Program-made: the position numbers and the translations under genes
Assembly (NCBI RefSeq): GCF_006740045.1
Contig: NZ_AP019749.1
Span: 2,685,001-2,749,000, forward strand
Length of the DNA stretch: 64,000 nucleotides
Direction: 5' to 3'
Origin: Comamonas terrigena NBRC 13299
Lineage (GTDB): Bacteria > Pseudomonadota > Gammaproteobacteria > Burkholderiales > Burkholderiaceae_C
Notes under the pieces: generated by a model
Database searches by the model: none
Seen by the model: the letters and a program-made list of their open reading frames with translations, nothing else
Told to the model about the DNA's origin: nothing
In this document: one piece after another, positions 53,176 through 61,886 of the stretch
Layout: each line of letters opens with the position of its first letter
Numbering within the stretch: the first letter of the stretch is position 1

Positions 53176-54078
53176 ATGATCAGACTCCAGCTGCAACTTG
53201 AATTGGCCTACACGGTGCTGCCACCGGGTGCCGACTTTTTCTTTTACCTCCATGCGGCGCGCACCGCCCACCAGGTGGTGCCGTATGAAAACCTCACCAT
53301 CAGCCAGAGCGGCGCCACATGGGATGTGCAGCAAAGCCAGAACGTGGGCCAGCGCTGCCTGCGCCTGCATGCGCAACCCGGGCCGCTGCGCGTGCAGTAC
53401 CAGGCCACCGTGGAAATCTCCCACCACCTGGGCGACCCGCTGCACATTCCCGAGGTCCCCGTGCACCTGCTGCCGCTGGAGGTGCTGCACTTCATCTACC
53501 CCAGCCGCTATTGCCAGTCCGATCGCCTGTCGAACTACGCGGTAGGACTGTTTGGCCAGTTGCCACAAGGCTATCTGCGTGCCCAGGCGATTTGCGACTG
53601 GGTGCGTCGGCATGTCACGTTCCGCTCCAACAGCTCCAGCGGCACCACGTCAGCCGTGGACACGCTGATAGAGCGCGTGGGCGTCTGCCGCGACTTTGCC
53701 CACCTGATGATCGCCCTGTGCCGCGCCATCAACCTGCCCGCGCGCTTTGTCACCGGTACCGACTACGGCGCCGACCCGACACTGGGCCCGCCCGACTTCC
53801 ACGCCTACGTCGAGGTGTACCTGGGCGATCGCTGGTATCTGTTCGATCCCTCGGGTACAGCCGTCCCCATGGGCATGATGCGGCTGGCCACGGGGCGGGA
53901 CGCCGCCGACGTCGCCTTTGCCACCATTTTTGGCGGTGTGGTCAGCGAGCCTCCCCATATTCAGGTGTGGACCGACCAGGACCCCGCACACGGCTGGGCG
54001 CAACCCGTGCACACGCTCCAGGCGCTGTCCACCGACGGGGTCACACCGGCACACGGCCAACCGGCAGTCACCAGCTAG
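53176..54078 (+). CDS. Transglutaminase-like cysteine protease-fold protein
   Basis: A 300-residue cytoplasmic protein. An N-terminal beta-sandwich (about 1-95; LQLELAYTVLPPGADFFFYL, YQATVEISHHLGDP) is followed by a transglutaminase core. The core has Cys in ERVGVCRDFAHL (about 172), His in PPDFHAYVEVYL (about 205) and Asp in RWYLFDPSGTAVP (about 221), a complete triad. It resembles the bacterial transglutaminase-domain proteins with a Bact_transglu_N region, some of which act as peptidases. Substrate unknown. The ATG at 53176 starts the sandwich domain. Confidence 0.88.
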   Translation: MIRLQLQLELAYTVLPPGADFFFYLHAARTAHQVVPYENLTISQSGATWDVQQSQNVGQRCLRLHAQPGPLRVQYQATVEISHHLGDPLHIPEVPVHLLPLEVLHFIYPSRYCQSDRLSNYAVGLFGQLPQGYLRAQAICDWVRRHVTFRSNSSSGTTSAVDTLIERVGVCRDFAHLMIALCRAINLPARFVTGTDYGADPTLGPPDFHAYVEVYLGDRWYLFDPSGTAVPMGMMRLATGRDAADVAFATIFGGVVSEPPHIQVWTDQDPAHGWAQPVHTLQALSTDGVTPAHGQPAVTS

Positions 54079-54384
54079 GGCAACCAGGGCTCTGCCCCAT
54101 CTGGCGGCCCCCTGTCTCTGGCTGCCCTGTGCGCATTCCGTGCACGCACCACGGCAGCGGGCTCTCTTGCCCGTCAGCGGCCCCTCGTGCGCAGCACAAC
54201 CACACCGGCCCCTGCAGCCGAGCCAATGAGGCAATCCGGGACATGTGGCTCAGTGCCGGCACCCCAGGGATGAACAACGGTCAGGAGAGATAGCAGGCCA
54301 GGGCTGGAGATCCCTCGGCTCCGGCGCCATGGCGGCCGCAGAAAAAACAAAGGCCCTGCAGGGCCTTGTTGAATGCATGAAAGC
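54079..54384. other. 306-bp convergent intergenic region
   Basis: This lies between the transglutaminase gene and tRNA-Gly. It holds the tRNA terminator (54342-54368) and otherwise nothing recognisable. Confidence 0.4.
54342..54368 (-). terminator. Terminator of tRNA-Gly
   Basis: The palindrome AAGGCCCTG/CAGGGCCTT (54351-54368) is followed on the minus strand by a T run (A run at 54343-54348 on the plus strand). It lies 16 bp beyond the tRNA 3' end. Confidence 0.82.
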
Positions 54385-54458
54385 TGGAGCGGGTGATGGG
54401 AATCGAACCCACGTTATTTGCTTGGGAAGCAAGAGTCCTACCATTGAACGACACCCGC
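54385..54458 (-). tRNA. tRNA-Gly (anticodon CCC)
   Basis: 74 nt on the minus strand: acceptor stem GCGGGTG / CACCCGC, D-arm TTCAATGGTAGGAC, anticodon loop TTCCCAA giving CCC, T-loop GGTTCGATTCC, and an encoded CCA end (TGG at 54385-54387 on the plus strand). It reads GGG codons. It closely follows the E. coli glyU pattern. Confidence 0.96.
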
Positions 54459-54468
54459 AGCGCTGCGG

Positions 54469-54474
54469 ATTATA
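54469..54474 (-). promoter_or_regulatory. -10 element of the tRNA-Gly promoter
   Basis: Perfect TATAAT on the minus strand, ending 10 bp before the tRNA 5' end. The -35 at the expected distance is weak (GTTCTG). Confidence 0.7.
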
Positions 54475-54524
54475 GGCATGGGCAACGCGGCCAGAACGCG
54501 CCAGCGTGATTTTTTCTTGCGGCC

Positions 54525-55448
54525 TCACGCATCCGGCAAGGGCCGCAGGCTGCGCCGGCTTTCAAAGCGGCGCGGCACCCCGGTGACCGGGTCCACAAAC
54601 TCCAGGCTGCGCGCCAACAGCTGTAGGGGCCGCGAGAAGTCCCCCGGCTCGGCATCGTTCACCACGGGGTACAGCGCATCCCCCCACAGCCCCAGCCCCA
54701 ATGCCGCCATGTGCACGCGCAGCTGGTGGCGCTTGCCACTGATGGGAGACAGGCGGTAGCGCGCCCAGGCGCCCTGGGATTCCAGCAACTCCATCTGCGT
54801 GCGGCTGTTGGCCTCCCCCGGCACTTCGTGCATGCGGATGAAGTCCCCGCTCTCGACCATGCGGCTGGCATGCTCGCGCGGGAAGGTCACCTCGCTGCGC
54901 CAGGGCGCCACAGCCTCATACGTCTTGTGCACCAGCCGGTCGCGGAACAGCGCCTGGTACGCGCCCCGGTCCGCGCGCTGCACGGAAAAAAGCACCAGGC
55001 CCGCAGTGTCCCGGTCGATCCGGTGGACCGGCGACAGATCGGGCAGACCCAGCTGCCGCTTCAGGCGCACCAGCAAGGTATTCTGCAGATAGTGCCCGCC
55101 CGGCATCACCGGCAGAAAATGCGGCTTGTCCGCCACCACGATGTGCGCATCCTGGTACAGCACCTGCGCCTCGAACGGCACCTGCGGCTCGGTGTCCACC
55201 TCGCGGTAATAGTAGATGCGCACACCCGGCAGAAAAGGCGTGTGGGCATCGATCCGCTGCCGGAACTCGCTCACCACCTCGCCCTGCGCCATGCGCCGCA
55301 ACCAGTCCGCACGTGCCACCGCCGGCAGGCGCTGCACCAGATAGTCCAGCACCACGCCATCCCCGCGCGAAGGCAGCACCACACAGCTGGGCTTGATGCC
55401 AGCGCGCACAGGAAGAACTCGGGGATCGTGGGTGTTGTACATGGCCAT
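54525..55448 (-). CDS. RluA-family RNA pseudouridine synthase
   Basis: A 307-residue enzyme. An N-terminal S4-like segment (GDGVVLDYLVQRLPAVARAD) is followed by the catalytic domain with HRIDRDTAGLVLFS (Asp about 139), HKTYEAVAP, and the C-terminal GKRHQLRVHMAALG and LLARSLEFVDP. Classified as RluA-type by these motifs; the RNA target (rRNA or tRNA) is not decidable. Starts at 55448 or 55442 are possible; the longer open frame upstream has no domain. It lies 66 bp upstream of the tRNA-Gly gene. Confidence 0.9.
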   Translation of the reverse strand: MAMYNTHDPRVLPVRAGIKPSCVVLPSRGDGVVLDYLVQRLPAVARADWLRRMAQGEVVSEFRQRIDAHTPFLPGVRIYYYREVDTEPQVPFEAQVLYQDAHIVVADKPHFLPVMPGGHYLQNTLLVRLKRQLGLPDLSPVHRIDRDTAGLVLFSVQRADRGAYQALFRDRLVHKTYEAVAPWRSEVTFPREHASRMVESGDFIRMHEVPGEANSRTQMELLESQGAWARYRLSPISGKRHQLRVHMAALGLGLWGDALYPVVNDAEPGDFSRPLQLLARSLEFVDPVTGVPRRFESRRSLRPLPDA

Positions 55449-55873
55449 GCGCGCACGCAGCGCCCATCCATTCACACAGGGGAAAATGAAAAAAGCGCTG
55501 CAGCGTGTCAGCCGCAGTGCTTGTATGTGTGAAGGACTGCGGGATGCAACCACAGCACACAGGGGACGCTGCGCGGGTCTGCGCAAAATGAGGGGCCATT
55601 TTACCCGCGCAGGCAGCAGGCTACAGATAGCAGATAGCCGTTGTGCACGGGGCATCCAGGGCATAGCCCCGCAGAGGTTGCCGCCCCTGCAAGGCTGGGG
55701 CTCCGGCGCATGCATCCACACTCGGCGCCGCTGCCACCTCCCTCGATACGTCGTCAACCTGCCCTGTCGTACCAGGTGTATGCCTGCGGCCTCCAACCTC
55801 AGACCTCCGTCCTGGCCACACACCACGGTACGCGGGGTCGTGTGCGCCGCTCTCCATCGAAGCTTGGCCCTGG
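55449..55873. other. 425-bp divergent intergenic region
   Basis: Between the pseudouridine synthase and Nudix genes. No gene, tandem repeat or strong hairpin was noticed. Confidence 0.3.
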
Positions 55874-56314
55874 ATGAAAATCGTATCCATGCAATCCGTC
55901 ATTTCACCACCACCCGGCAAGGCATGCCCGGTGGTCATCCGCGATCACGGCCACCTCGAGATCCTGGCTTTCGAGCACCCCTTGGCAGGCCTGCAACTGG
56001 TCAAAGGCACCATCGAGCCGGGCGAGACCTCCGCAGCAGCAGCCCTGCGTGAATTGCGCGAAGAAAGCGGGCTGCATGCCTCCCACGTCGCAGCGGACCT
56101 GGGCCTGTGGGCATCCGGCCACGCCAACCAGATCTGGGCATTTCATCTGTGCGAGGTGCACAACCCGCCCGACTCCTGGACCCACCGCACCAGCGACGAT
56201 GGCGGCCACGACTTCCGGTTCTTCTGGCACCCACTGTCGCAACCTCCCTCGGCGCAATGGCATTGGGTGTACCAAGGGGCACTGCGGTACATCGCCAGCA
56301 AACTGGTCGTGTGA
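55874..56314 (+). CDS. Nudix hydrolase
   Basis: A 146-residue protein with a complete Nudix box, GTIEPGETSAAAALRELREE followed by SGL (G-x5-E-x7-REUxEExGU), at about residues 45-67. The preceding strand DHGHLEILAFEHP and the trailing domain are normal for a small nucleoside-diphosphate-linked pyrophosphatase. Substrate unknown. ATG 55889 (MQSVISPPPG) is an alternative start. Confidence 0.88.
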   Translation: MKIVSMQSVISPPPGKACPVVIRDHGHLEILAFEHPLAGLQLVKGTIEPGETSAAAALRELREESGLHASHVAADLGLWASGHANQIWAFHLCEVHNPPDSWTHRTSDDGGHDFRFFWHPLSQPPSAQWHWVYQGALRYIASKLVV

Positions 56315-56916
56315 CACCGCTGGAAGCAATATGCCAATCGCGGATACCAAGCGTGGCGAGCGTCCCCGCGCATTGAGCTTGGCAGTTGGCCTGCGGTGCA
56401 CGCAGTACGACAGCGACACGCGAAATATCCACGCGGTGTGAACGGCTCCCGCCAACTTCAGCCCAGAGTTGCCCGCCCACAACCCTGATGTGACGTCTCG
56501 CTAAAGGAGCAAGCTCGCAGCCACATTCACGGCTTCGCCACCACTGACCCAAGCTGCAAGTAGCACCTGTCCATCTGCAAGTTTCGTCTAGGCTGGAATG
56601 CCATCTGGCAGCGGTGACCATGCAAGATCCAGGCGACAACTCGCCGCAGAAACCAGCGGCTGCCAAACAACTGCCCCTTCACACCATCGAGCGCGGTCGT
56701 GCTGCTTCGGAGCTCAGCCCTGGTCTCGTCCACCTGCGCCAGCGCGTTGTCTCCCTGCCATTGCCCTCGCGCCAGTGCTTGAGATTGCTGTTGCCTGCCT
56801 GGAATGATGTCCAGATTGCAAATGAAATGCTACATTCCTGCACCTTAGCGGTGCAATTTAGCACATCGCCTGAAAAGAGTTTCAGCCCCAATTCTAAATA
56901 AAACAAATATTAGCGC
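56315..56916. other. 602-bp transition into low-GC accessory DNA
   Basis: Base composition falls from about two thirds GC to strongly A+T-rich between 56760 and 56916. No gene recognised; short frames have no domain. It probably marks the left boundary of acquired DNA, but no integrase, direct repeat or insertion sequence end was seen. Confidence 0.4.
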
Positions 56917-58038
56917 ATGTTTTTAGCAACGGATCAGACAGTCAAAATAAATACCCGATATGACTCCATCCAGGCACTGCGTGGAATCGCAGCATTGCTG
57001 GTTGTCTTCTTTCATTTCCGATCATTATTCAACCTTCCCAACTATCCTCTTGGAGATAATCTGTTTTCATATGGAGGGACAGGGGTAGCGTTATTTTTTA
57101 TAATTAGCGGATTCGTCATGGGCCTTCCTGATTACAGGCCCGGATTGAATTCCATGCTTGAATTCTCTATAAAGCGGATAGCACGCATTGTTCCATTGTA
57201 TTTGATAGCATCAATTGCCTGGTGCTACGTGACCATTCCTGACTTCAAATTAATATCAACGAGTCAAGACAACATAGAGTTAATTAAATCATTATTCTTC
57301 TACCCACTGTCTAATGATCATGCTCCAATGTATGGGGCAAAATTATTTGTTGGGTGGACTTTGAACTATGAGATTTTTTTCTACGGTATCGTAGCACTCA
57401 GCATATTGTTCAAATTTCCAAAATTAGTAATATTGCTTTTCTTTGGCACCACCCTGATTATTATACCTTTTTATTTTCGCGATATAACTTTATCTCCATA
57501 TCTCGGGTATAAGTTCAATTCTGGCTACCTAAATATCGCCACGAATCCTATAATATGGAATTTTATTGTTGGATTTTTTATTGCAAAATTAGTGAAAATA
57601 CTTCCAAAAATAAACCAAGAGCTAATTTTTTCACTATGCTTGATTTCTGGATTTTTGGTTTTTTGGCAGATGTTTTCTGGATATGGAACAGGCCACGGAA
57701 TAACCCAATCCGGCGCGGGCTTCGCTGTAATGATTACAGCATTTGCGTGGTATGAAAAGTACTATTCGCCCAAGATCAACAAGCATCTTGTCTATCTTGG
57801 AAATATATCTTTTTCGATATACATTTGGCATTTCATCGTACATTCATTTTTTGAAGATCTATTTCTTAGAATGGAAATGAGAAATTATCTTTATGGATTT
57901 CTTTATGGAACATCCATGGTAATAATCACCATTATTTTCTCTCGATATTCATACATATTAATAGAAGATAAGATATCGAATTTTATAAAAATATGGCTAC
58001 TGAAGCTTATACGCCTTAAGCCAATTAATGTAGGCTAA
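56917..58038 (+). CDS. Acyltransferase 3 family membrane protein (O-acyltransferase), low GC
   Basis: A 373-residue polytopic protein of the acyltransferase-3 (OafA/YrhL) family with about ten helices. Motifs: YDSIQALRGIAALLVVFFHF (catalytic His in the first helix, about residue 37), FFIISGFVMG, the positively charged loop SIKRIARIVPLYL (R-x10-R region) and VGWTLNYEIFFYG. These proteins transfer acetyl groups to surface polysaccharides (O-antigen, capsule or Nod factors). The base composition is far more A+T-rich than the chromosome, pointing to horizontal transfer. It is convergent with a second member of the family. Confidence 0.9.
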   Translation: MFLATDQTVKINTRYDSIQALRGIAALLVVFFHFRSLFNLPNYPLGDNLFSYGGTGVALFFIISGFVMGLPDYRPGLNSMLEFSIKRIARIVPLYLIASIAWCYVTIPDFKLISTSQDNIELIKSLFFYPLSNDHAPMYGAKLFVGWTLNYEIFFYGIVALSILFKFPKLVILLFFGTTLIIIPFYFRDITLSPYLGYKFNSGYLNIATNPIIWNFIVGFFIAKLVKILPKINQELIFSLCLISGFLVFWQMFSGYGTGHGITQSGAGFAVMITAFAWYEKYYSPKINKHLVYLGNISFSIYIWHFIVHSFFEDLFLRMEMRNYLYGFLYGTSMVIITIIFSRYSYILIEDKISNFIKIWLLKLIRLKPINVG

Positions 58039-58819
58039 GTTTATTGGCTAACACCACTTTTTCGGATGCCTTCGCAAAGCCGGTTATGCACGCCGTCCTC
58101 ATGGCACGAGGGCCGTATGCAAAGAGTTTTAGCGCCAGTTGCAACCCTTAGACCCGACCTTCGCACTTTTTCTAAAGGCGACGCTCGCAATCTCGCTGTG
58201 AGCGCAGAAACCGCCCTCAATAGCGGCTTGTTCCGGCTGCAAACAGGTACTCCATGGGAAATTCCTTAGATACGACAGCGGCATGACTTGCCGGCGGCGC
58301 GCCCGCGCGACTGGAGTGCCGCAGGCGTCTGGTAGCAGTTACACCAAGTGAAGGTAACTCGCGTGCGTGAACATGACCAGATCGAAGTTGAGTCCGCATT
58401 TATAGCTCTTCAGAACCAACCCCGAGGAGCCAGGAAACGGGCTCCAATCCAAACGACAGAGGCAAAATCGACCCCAAACGGCACATCGTTGTGGATCCCG
58501 CAGGCATCCCATTGGAGATGCTTGTCAGCGAAGCCAACAGACACAACTCCAAATGTTCGAGAAGTGCATTGACGCGGTTCCTGCGATTGCAGATTTGCCA
58601 GGACGCCCCCATCGAAACTGCATATCAACGAAGGCTACGACTTCACGCGTTGCCTTGCTGACCTAACACCGAGGAGCATCACCGCAGCATTGCCTAACGA
58701 GGCGTGAAAGCACCGCTGGCTGGTGCAGAGAACGCACGGATGGTTTGCAGGCTTTGGCAAGCGACGAATCCGCTTTGAACTGGATATTCACGAAGCACTG
58801 CTGAAATTGGCGGTAGCGA
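58039..58819. other. 781-bp non-coding block between the acyltransferases
   Basis: Intermediate GC content with several short frames (58348-58572 plus, 58410-58628 and 58663-58857 minus) and none with a recognisable domain. It looks like decayed coding DNA between two acquired genes. No inverted terminal repeats were found. Confidence 0.4.
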
Positions 58820-59992
58820 TCATCTGCGAACGCTTCGTGAACAGGTGGTGTAGCCACTCTTAGTTGGCACCAATCTTTGAGGGATTTGAATATTATTCTT
58901 TATTTTAAAAAATATATTTTCTAATTTATTTGCCCACAAAGATGTAGGATCCTCAATATATTTTTTCCAGAAAAAACTTAGGCCCAATGCAATCGACATC
59001 TTTACAAAAATACCGCCATATATACCAATAACAGTTACTGGAGATGGAAAGTATTTCTCAAAAATGCCCCACCTCAATGCCCAATGCGTAAGATAGAGAG
59101 CAAAAGATACATCGCCTAGCCACACAAGAAATTTAGGGAAATTAATCATCCCTCGATACTCAATAATAGTGGCCCCTAGAATAACGAGGCCAGCTGGTAA
59201 TGCAGCTCCCAAAAAAGAGAACCCTTTCGCTTTATCCACATTTAAGTACCCATAAATTAGAAGAGTAACACCCAGAGCGAAAATAAGCCATGCAAAGAGA
59301 GTTGGAATTTTATCTTTAAACTTGTAAAAACCCCATGCGGCTGCGATTCCCGGAATAAACTCAAGCATCATCGGATTCGTTATCAATCGAAGATAAACCA
59401 AAGAAAATTGAGTATCCCTATTGGAATCAAATGATGGCAAAATCCCAAAGAAAATTGGCAATATAAAAACAAAGAATAAGATTATAGATACCGCCGCAGC
59501 AAGAGCAAATCTTCCGAAAAAAAGACTAATACAGAAGATTAAATAGAATGCAATTTCGTAACATAGCGTCCACCCAACGTCATTCATTAACAATGAGTAA
59601 TATGGAGCTTGCAAATTTCCCAAAGGGATAAAAAACATCATTTTCAGGAAGTCGACACCACTAGGGTCACTCTTGCTTAACAAATAAGCAATGAACAGCA
59701 TGCTCACCCAGTACGAAGGAGCAATTCGAAAAAATCGCTTAATAGCAAAACTACCTGGATTTGCCGGCTCCGCTCTAGACAAGACGCCTACCCACGCCAA
59801 TATGAAACCGCTGATTACAAAAAATATATCTACACCCAAATAACCTTTAGAAAGAATTTCTGCAGCATAAGAGGTCGATTTATCAGACCATAAAGGAAGA
59901 GAAAAACTAAAATGATAAAAAACTACCGAGACTGCTGCAAAGCCTCTTAAGCATTGCAACGAATCCATTTTATTCTTATTCAATAATGTCAT
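58820..59992 (-). CDS. Acyltransferase 3 family membrane protein (O-acyltransferase), low GC
   Basis: About 390 residues. It begins MTLLNKNKMDSLQCLRGFAA, with VSVVFYHFSFSL carrying the catalytic His. GYLGVDIFFVISGFI, SFAIKRFFRIAPSYWVSMLF and DVGWTLCYEIAFYLIFC complete the family signature. About ten membrane helices. It is strongly A+T-rich except for the last 20 codons (RLVPTKSGYTTCSRSVRR), which read into GC-rich flanking DNA. The C-terminus may therefore be a junction artefact of insertion. The ATG at 60007 is an alternative start. Confidence 0.88.
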   Translation of the reverse strand: MTLLNKNKMDSLQCLRGFAAVSVVFYHFSFSLPLWSDKSTSYAAEILSKGYLGVDIFFVISGFILAWVGVLSRAEPANPGSFAIKRFFRIAPSYWVSMLFIAYLLSKSDPSGVDFLKMMFFIPLGNLQAPYYSLLMNDVGWTLCYEIAFYLIFCISLFFGRFALAAAVSIILFFVFILPIFFGILPSFDSNRDTQFSLVYLRLITNPMMLEFIPGIAAAWGFYKFKDKIPTLFAWLIFALGVTLLIYGYLNVDKAKGFSFLGAALPAGLVILGATIIEYRGMINFPKFLVWLGDVSFALYLTHWALRWGIFEKYFPSPVTVIGIYGGIFVKMSIALGLSFFWKKYIEDPTSLWANKLENIFFKIKNNIQIPQRLVPTKSGYTTCSRSVRR

Positions 59993-60253
59993 GCCAATTA
60001 ATTTCAATATTAATTATTTAATGCAATAATTCCTAGCGTGAGCTAATAATTTGCGGAGCTGTGGCAGCAGTCTGTTGATCGAACTGATTGCATCATGCTC
60101 AAGAACGACTTAGCACGACAGGCCGGAAAGTTAGGCATGCAGTGTAACAACTATGCATTGGCTAGACACAGCAGCACAGCGCATGGAGGGAAGCGAAATG
60201 AAGCTGATCAGCAACGAAGCCTGAGACAGACTTCACGCGACCTTTAACGCCAG

Positions 60254-60775
60254 TCAAAGATCTAATTTCACAGCCGACACCCGCTGACACTGCTTTGCAT
60301 ACTGCTGCAGATAGTCGATTTTTGCAGCGTCCTCTGCAATGGCGTCTCGGAGATCGAAAACACGCTCTGATATGCCTGCATCGAGCGCGATGGCGTCATT
60401 GCCCACACCGCCGGCGGCGGCATCTGTGGACCCTGGACCACCGGGTTGATCGACGTAGCGGGTGACGATGCGCACCCCGCAAGTGCCTGCGCGCACGCAA
60501 TCACGCAGGCGCTGTGTTTCAGTTTTTGCATTGCTTAGTTCCTCAGTGCTTTTCTTGTCAGCAGCGGCCAGGGCCCGGCCCACCTGCTGCTCATAGGCCC
60601 GCACAGCATCCGCTGCTGCCCGGGTTTTGGTGGCGATATCTGCCAGCACACCGGCATGGTCCTGACGCAGCTGGGCCAGTGCGGCATCCGCCCGCCAGCC
60701 CTGGGCAGCCCAGCCCGCTGCAAAGGCGCTGGCCAGCGCCAGGGCGGCCAGGATGCTTTTGCCCCGGCCCGTCAT
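60254..60775 (-). CDS. Rz: Phage Rz-type spanin, inner-membrane subunit
   Basis: A 173-residue protein. An N-terminal signal-anchor (GKSILAALALASAFAAGWAA) precedes a long helical periplasmic domain (LRQDHAGVLADIATKTRAAA, KKSTEELSNAKTETQRLRDC). This is the Rz architecture (lambda Rz is 153 residues). The ATG at 60775 overlaps the endolysin stop by 4 bp. A second frame inside it encodes the Rz1 partner lipoprotein. Together they fuse inner and outer membranes in the last step of lysis. Confidence 0.88.
   Translation of the reverse strand: MTGRGKSILAALALASAFAAGWAAQGWRADAALAQLRQDHAGVLADIATKTRAAADAVRAYEQQVGRALAAADKKSTEELSNAKTETQRLRDCVRAGTCGVRIVTRYVDQPGGPGSTDAAAGGVGNDAIALDAGISERVFDLRDAIAEDAAKIDYLQQYAKQCQRVSAVKLDL
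60268..60531 (-). CDS. Rz1: Phage Rz1 spanin lipoprotein, embedded in Rz
   Basis: An 87-residue frame entirely inside the Rz gene in another reading frame. It begins MQKLKHSACVIACAQALAGC, a lipoprotein signal with lipobox LAGC. A short Pro-containing mature part follows (INPVVQGPQMPPPAVWAM). Rz1 inside Rz in a shifted frame is the lambda layout. The frame is longer than lambda Rz1 (60 residues). Confidence 0.75.
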   Translation of the reverse strand: MQKLKHSACVIACAQALAGCASSPATSINPVVQGPQMPPPAVWAMTPSRSMQAYQSVFSISETPLQRTLQKSTICSSMQSSVSGCRL

Positions 60776-61242
60776 GCCAAGCCTCCCTCGCACAGCTGGC
60801 GCTCGGCCGCGCGCCGGCGCACCAGGCCCGACAGCTGCTTGCCGCCGGCGTAGGTCCAGCGGCTCAGCTCTGCGCACGCCCCGGCCATGTCCCCGGCATT
60901 TGCCTTGCGCACCAGGGTAGAGGCACAGAACGCCCCCTCCCCCACGTTGAACGCAAAGCTCAGGAATGCGGCTCGCTGGCCATCAGTCAGTTGCTCTCGG
61001 ATGCAGCCCAGCGCGTCGGCATGCCGGTCCAGATCCTGGTACAGCATGGCTTCGCACTGTTCGCGCGTGAAAGTCTGCCCCATGCGCAGCTCAGGCCCTG
61101 TGTGGCCGGTGCACGCGGTCACGATGCCGATGGGGTCGCGGTACGTGCGGTACACGGTGCCCTCATGCGTGGCCACGAACGGCACCACCACCGCTGCAGC
61201 TGCAGCCCCGATGGCGGCTATCAGTTGTTGTTTGTAATTCAT
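60772..61242 (-). CDS. SAR endolysin (GH24 lysozyme)
   Basis: A 156-residue muramidase. The N-terminal signal-anchor-release segment is Ala/Val-rich (AAIGAAAAAVVVPFVA, 9-24). The catalytic triad follows the T4/R21 rule Glu-x8-Asp-x5-Thr: Glu27 (THEG), Asp36 (YRDPIG), Thr42 (VTACTG). The C-terminal helical lobe has GQRAAFLSFAFNVGEGAFCA. SAR endolysins are exported by Sec and released by membrane depolarisation. It overlaps the gene before it and Rz after it by 4 bp each. Confidence 0.92.
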   Translation of the reverse strand: MNYKQQLIAAIGAAAAAVVVPFVATHEGTVYRTYRDPIGIVTACTGHTGPELRMGQTFTREQCEAMLYQDLDRHADALGCIREQLTDGQRAAFLSFAFNVGEGAFCASTLVRKANAGDMAGACAELSRWTYAGGKQLSGLVRRRAAERQLCEGGLA

Positions 61243-61535
61243 TTGGGGTAGATCCCCCGAACTGCATTCCAGGCTGCGGTGAGTGCCAGGCCCAAGCCCA
61301 CAATGGCGGCCATGGGCCGGGCCAGCTTGCCCAGCCAGTTGAGCACCTTGAATGCACCTTTCATGGCCGTGAAAAACTCCAGCAGATCGGCCAGTTGCTG
61401 CTTGAGCTCACCCAACTCCTGGCGTGTCTTGCCCAATTCCCTCTCGATTGCCGCCATGCGCTCGCTCCCATTGTCAAAACGCTCATTCACCTGCTGGGCT
61501 GCCAGCACCGGCAGCTCGTTTCCGAAGTCGTCCAT
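61239..61535 (-). CDS. Holin-like phage membrane protein
   Basis: 98 residues: a coiled-coil N-terminal part (MAAIERELGKTRQELGELKQ, QLADLLEFFTAM) and one membrane segment (MAAIVGLGLALTAAW) near the end. Its position directly ahead of the endolysin with a 4-bp overlap suggests a holin or pinholin partner, but no holin family was recognised by sequence. Confidence 0.6.
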   Translation of the reverse strand: MDDFGNELPVLAAQQVNERFDNGSERMAAIERELGKTRQELGELKQQLADLLEFFTAMKGAFKVLNWLGKLARPMAAIVGLGLALTAAWNAVRGIYPK

Positions 61536-61552
61536 CACCCCTCCCCGGGCGT

Positions 61553-61576
61553 AAAAAAACCCGCCGAGGCGGGGTT
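61553..61576 (-). terminator. Terminator upstream of the lysis cassette
   Basis: On the minus strand, a stem AACCCCGCC / GGCGGGTT is followed by a T run. It separates the tail-fibre gene group from the holin-endolysin-Rz genes. Confidence 0.8.
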
Positions 61577-61592
61577 GTGGTCTGCGCACTGT

Positions 61593-61886
61593 TCAGCGTG
61601 TCATTTCAGCAATGACCGCAGCGTGACGTTCCGGCGTCAGAAATCCGCGCTGCTCCATGAATTCCAAGCCCCGCACCATTTCGGGGTCGTCGTATGTGAT
61701 GTAGTCCGCGATGGTGAAACGGTCGTAGAACAGCTTCACATCCACGTCCCTCATGGCTGCACTGGCAATGGCCCGCTGTTCTTCCGGCGTGAATAAATCG
61801 AATTTGGCTTTACCTGTGTAGCGGTTGTAAATATCTTGCGCTTCGGATGCGATAGGTTTTTGCGTATCCCAGTAAATATTACTCAT
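61593..61886 (-). CDS. Phage protein of unknown function (tail-fibre region)
   Basis: A 97-residue hydrophilic protein (MSNIYWDTQKPIASEAQDIY, FTPEEQRAIASAAMRDVDVK). No family recognised. It overlaps the preceding gene by 8 bp and lies in the tail-fibre group, where fibre-assembly or chaperone proteins are usual. Confidence 0.65.
   Translation of the reverse strand: MSNIYWDTQKPIASEAQDIYNRYTGKAKFDLFTPEEQRAIASAAMRDVDVKLFYDRFTIADYITYDDPEMVRGLEFMEQRGFLTPERHAAVIAEMTR

Noticed and set aside
54385..54458. tRNA-Gly as the attachment site of the prophage or island to its right
   Set aside because: The tRNA 3' end faces left (minus strand), so an element integrated there would lie to the left. No copy of the tRNA 3' end was found to the right.
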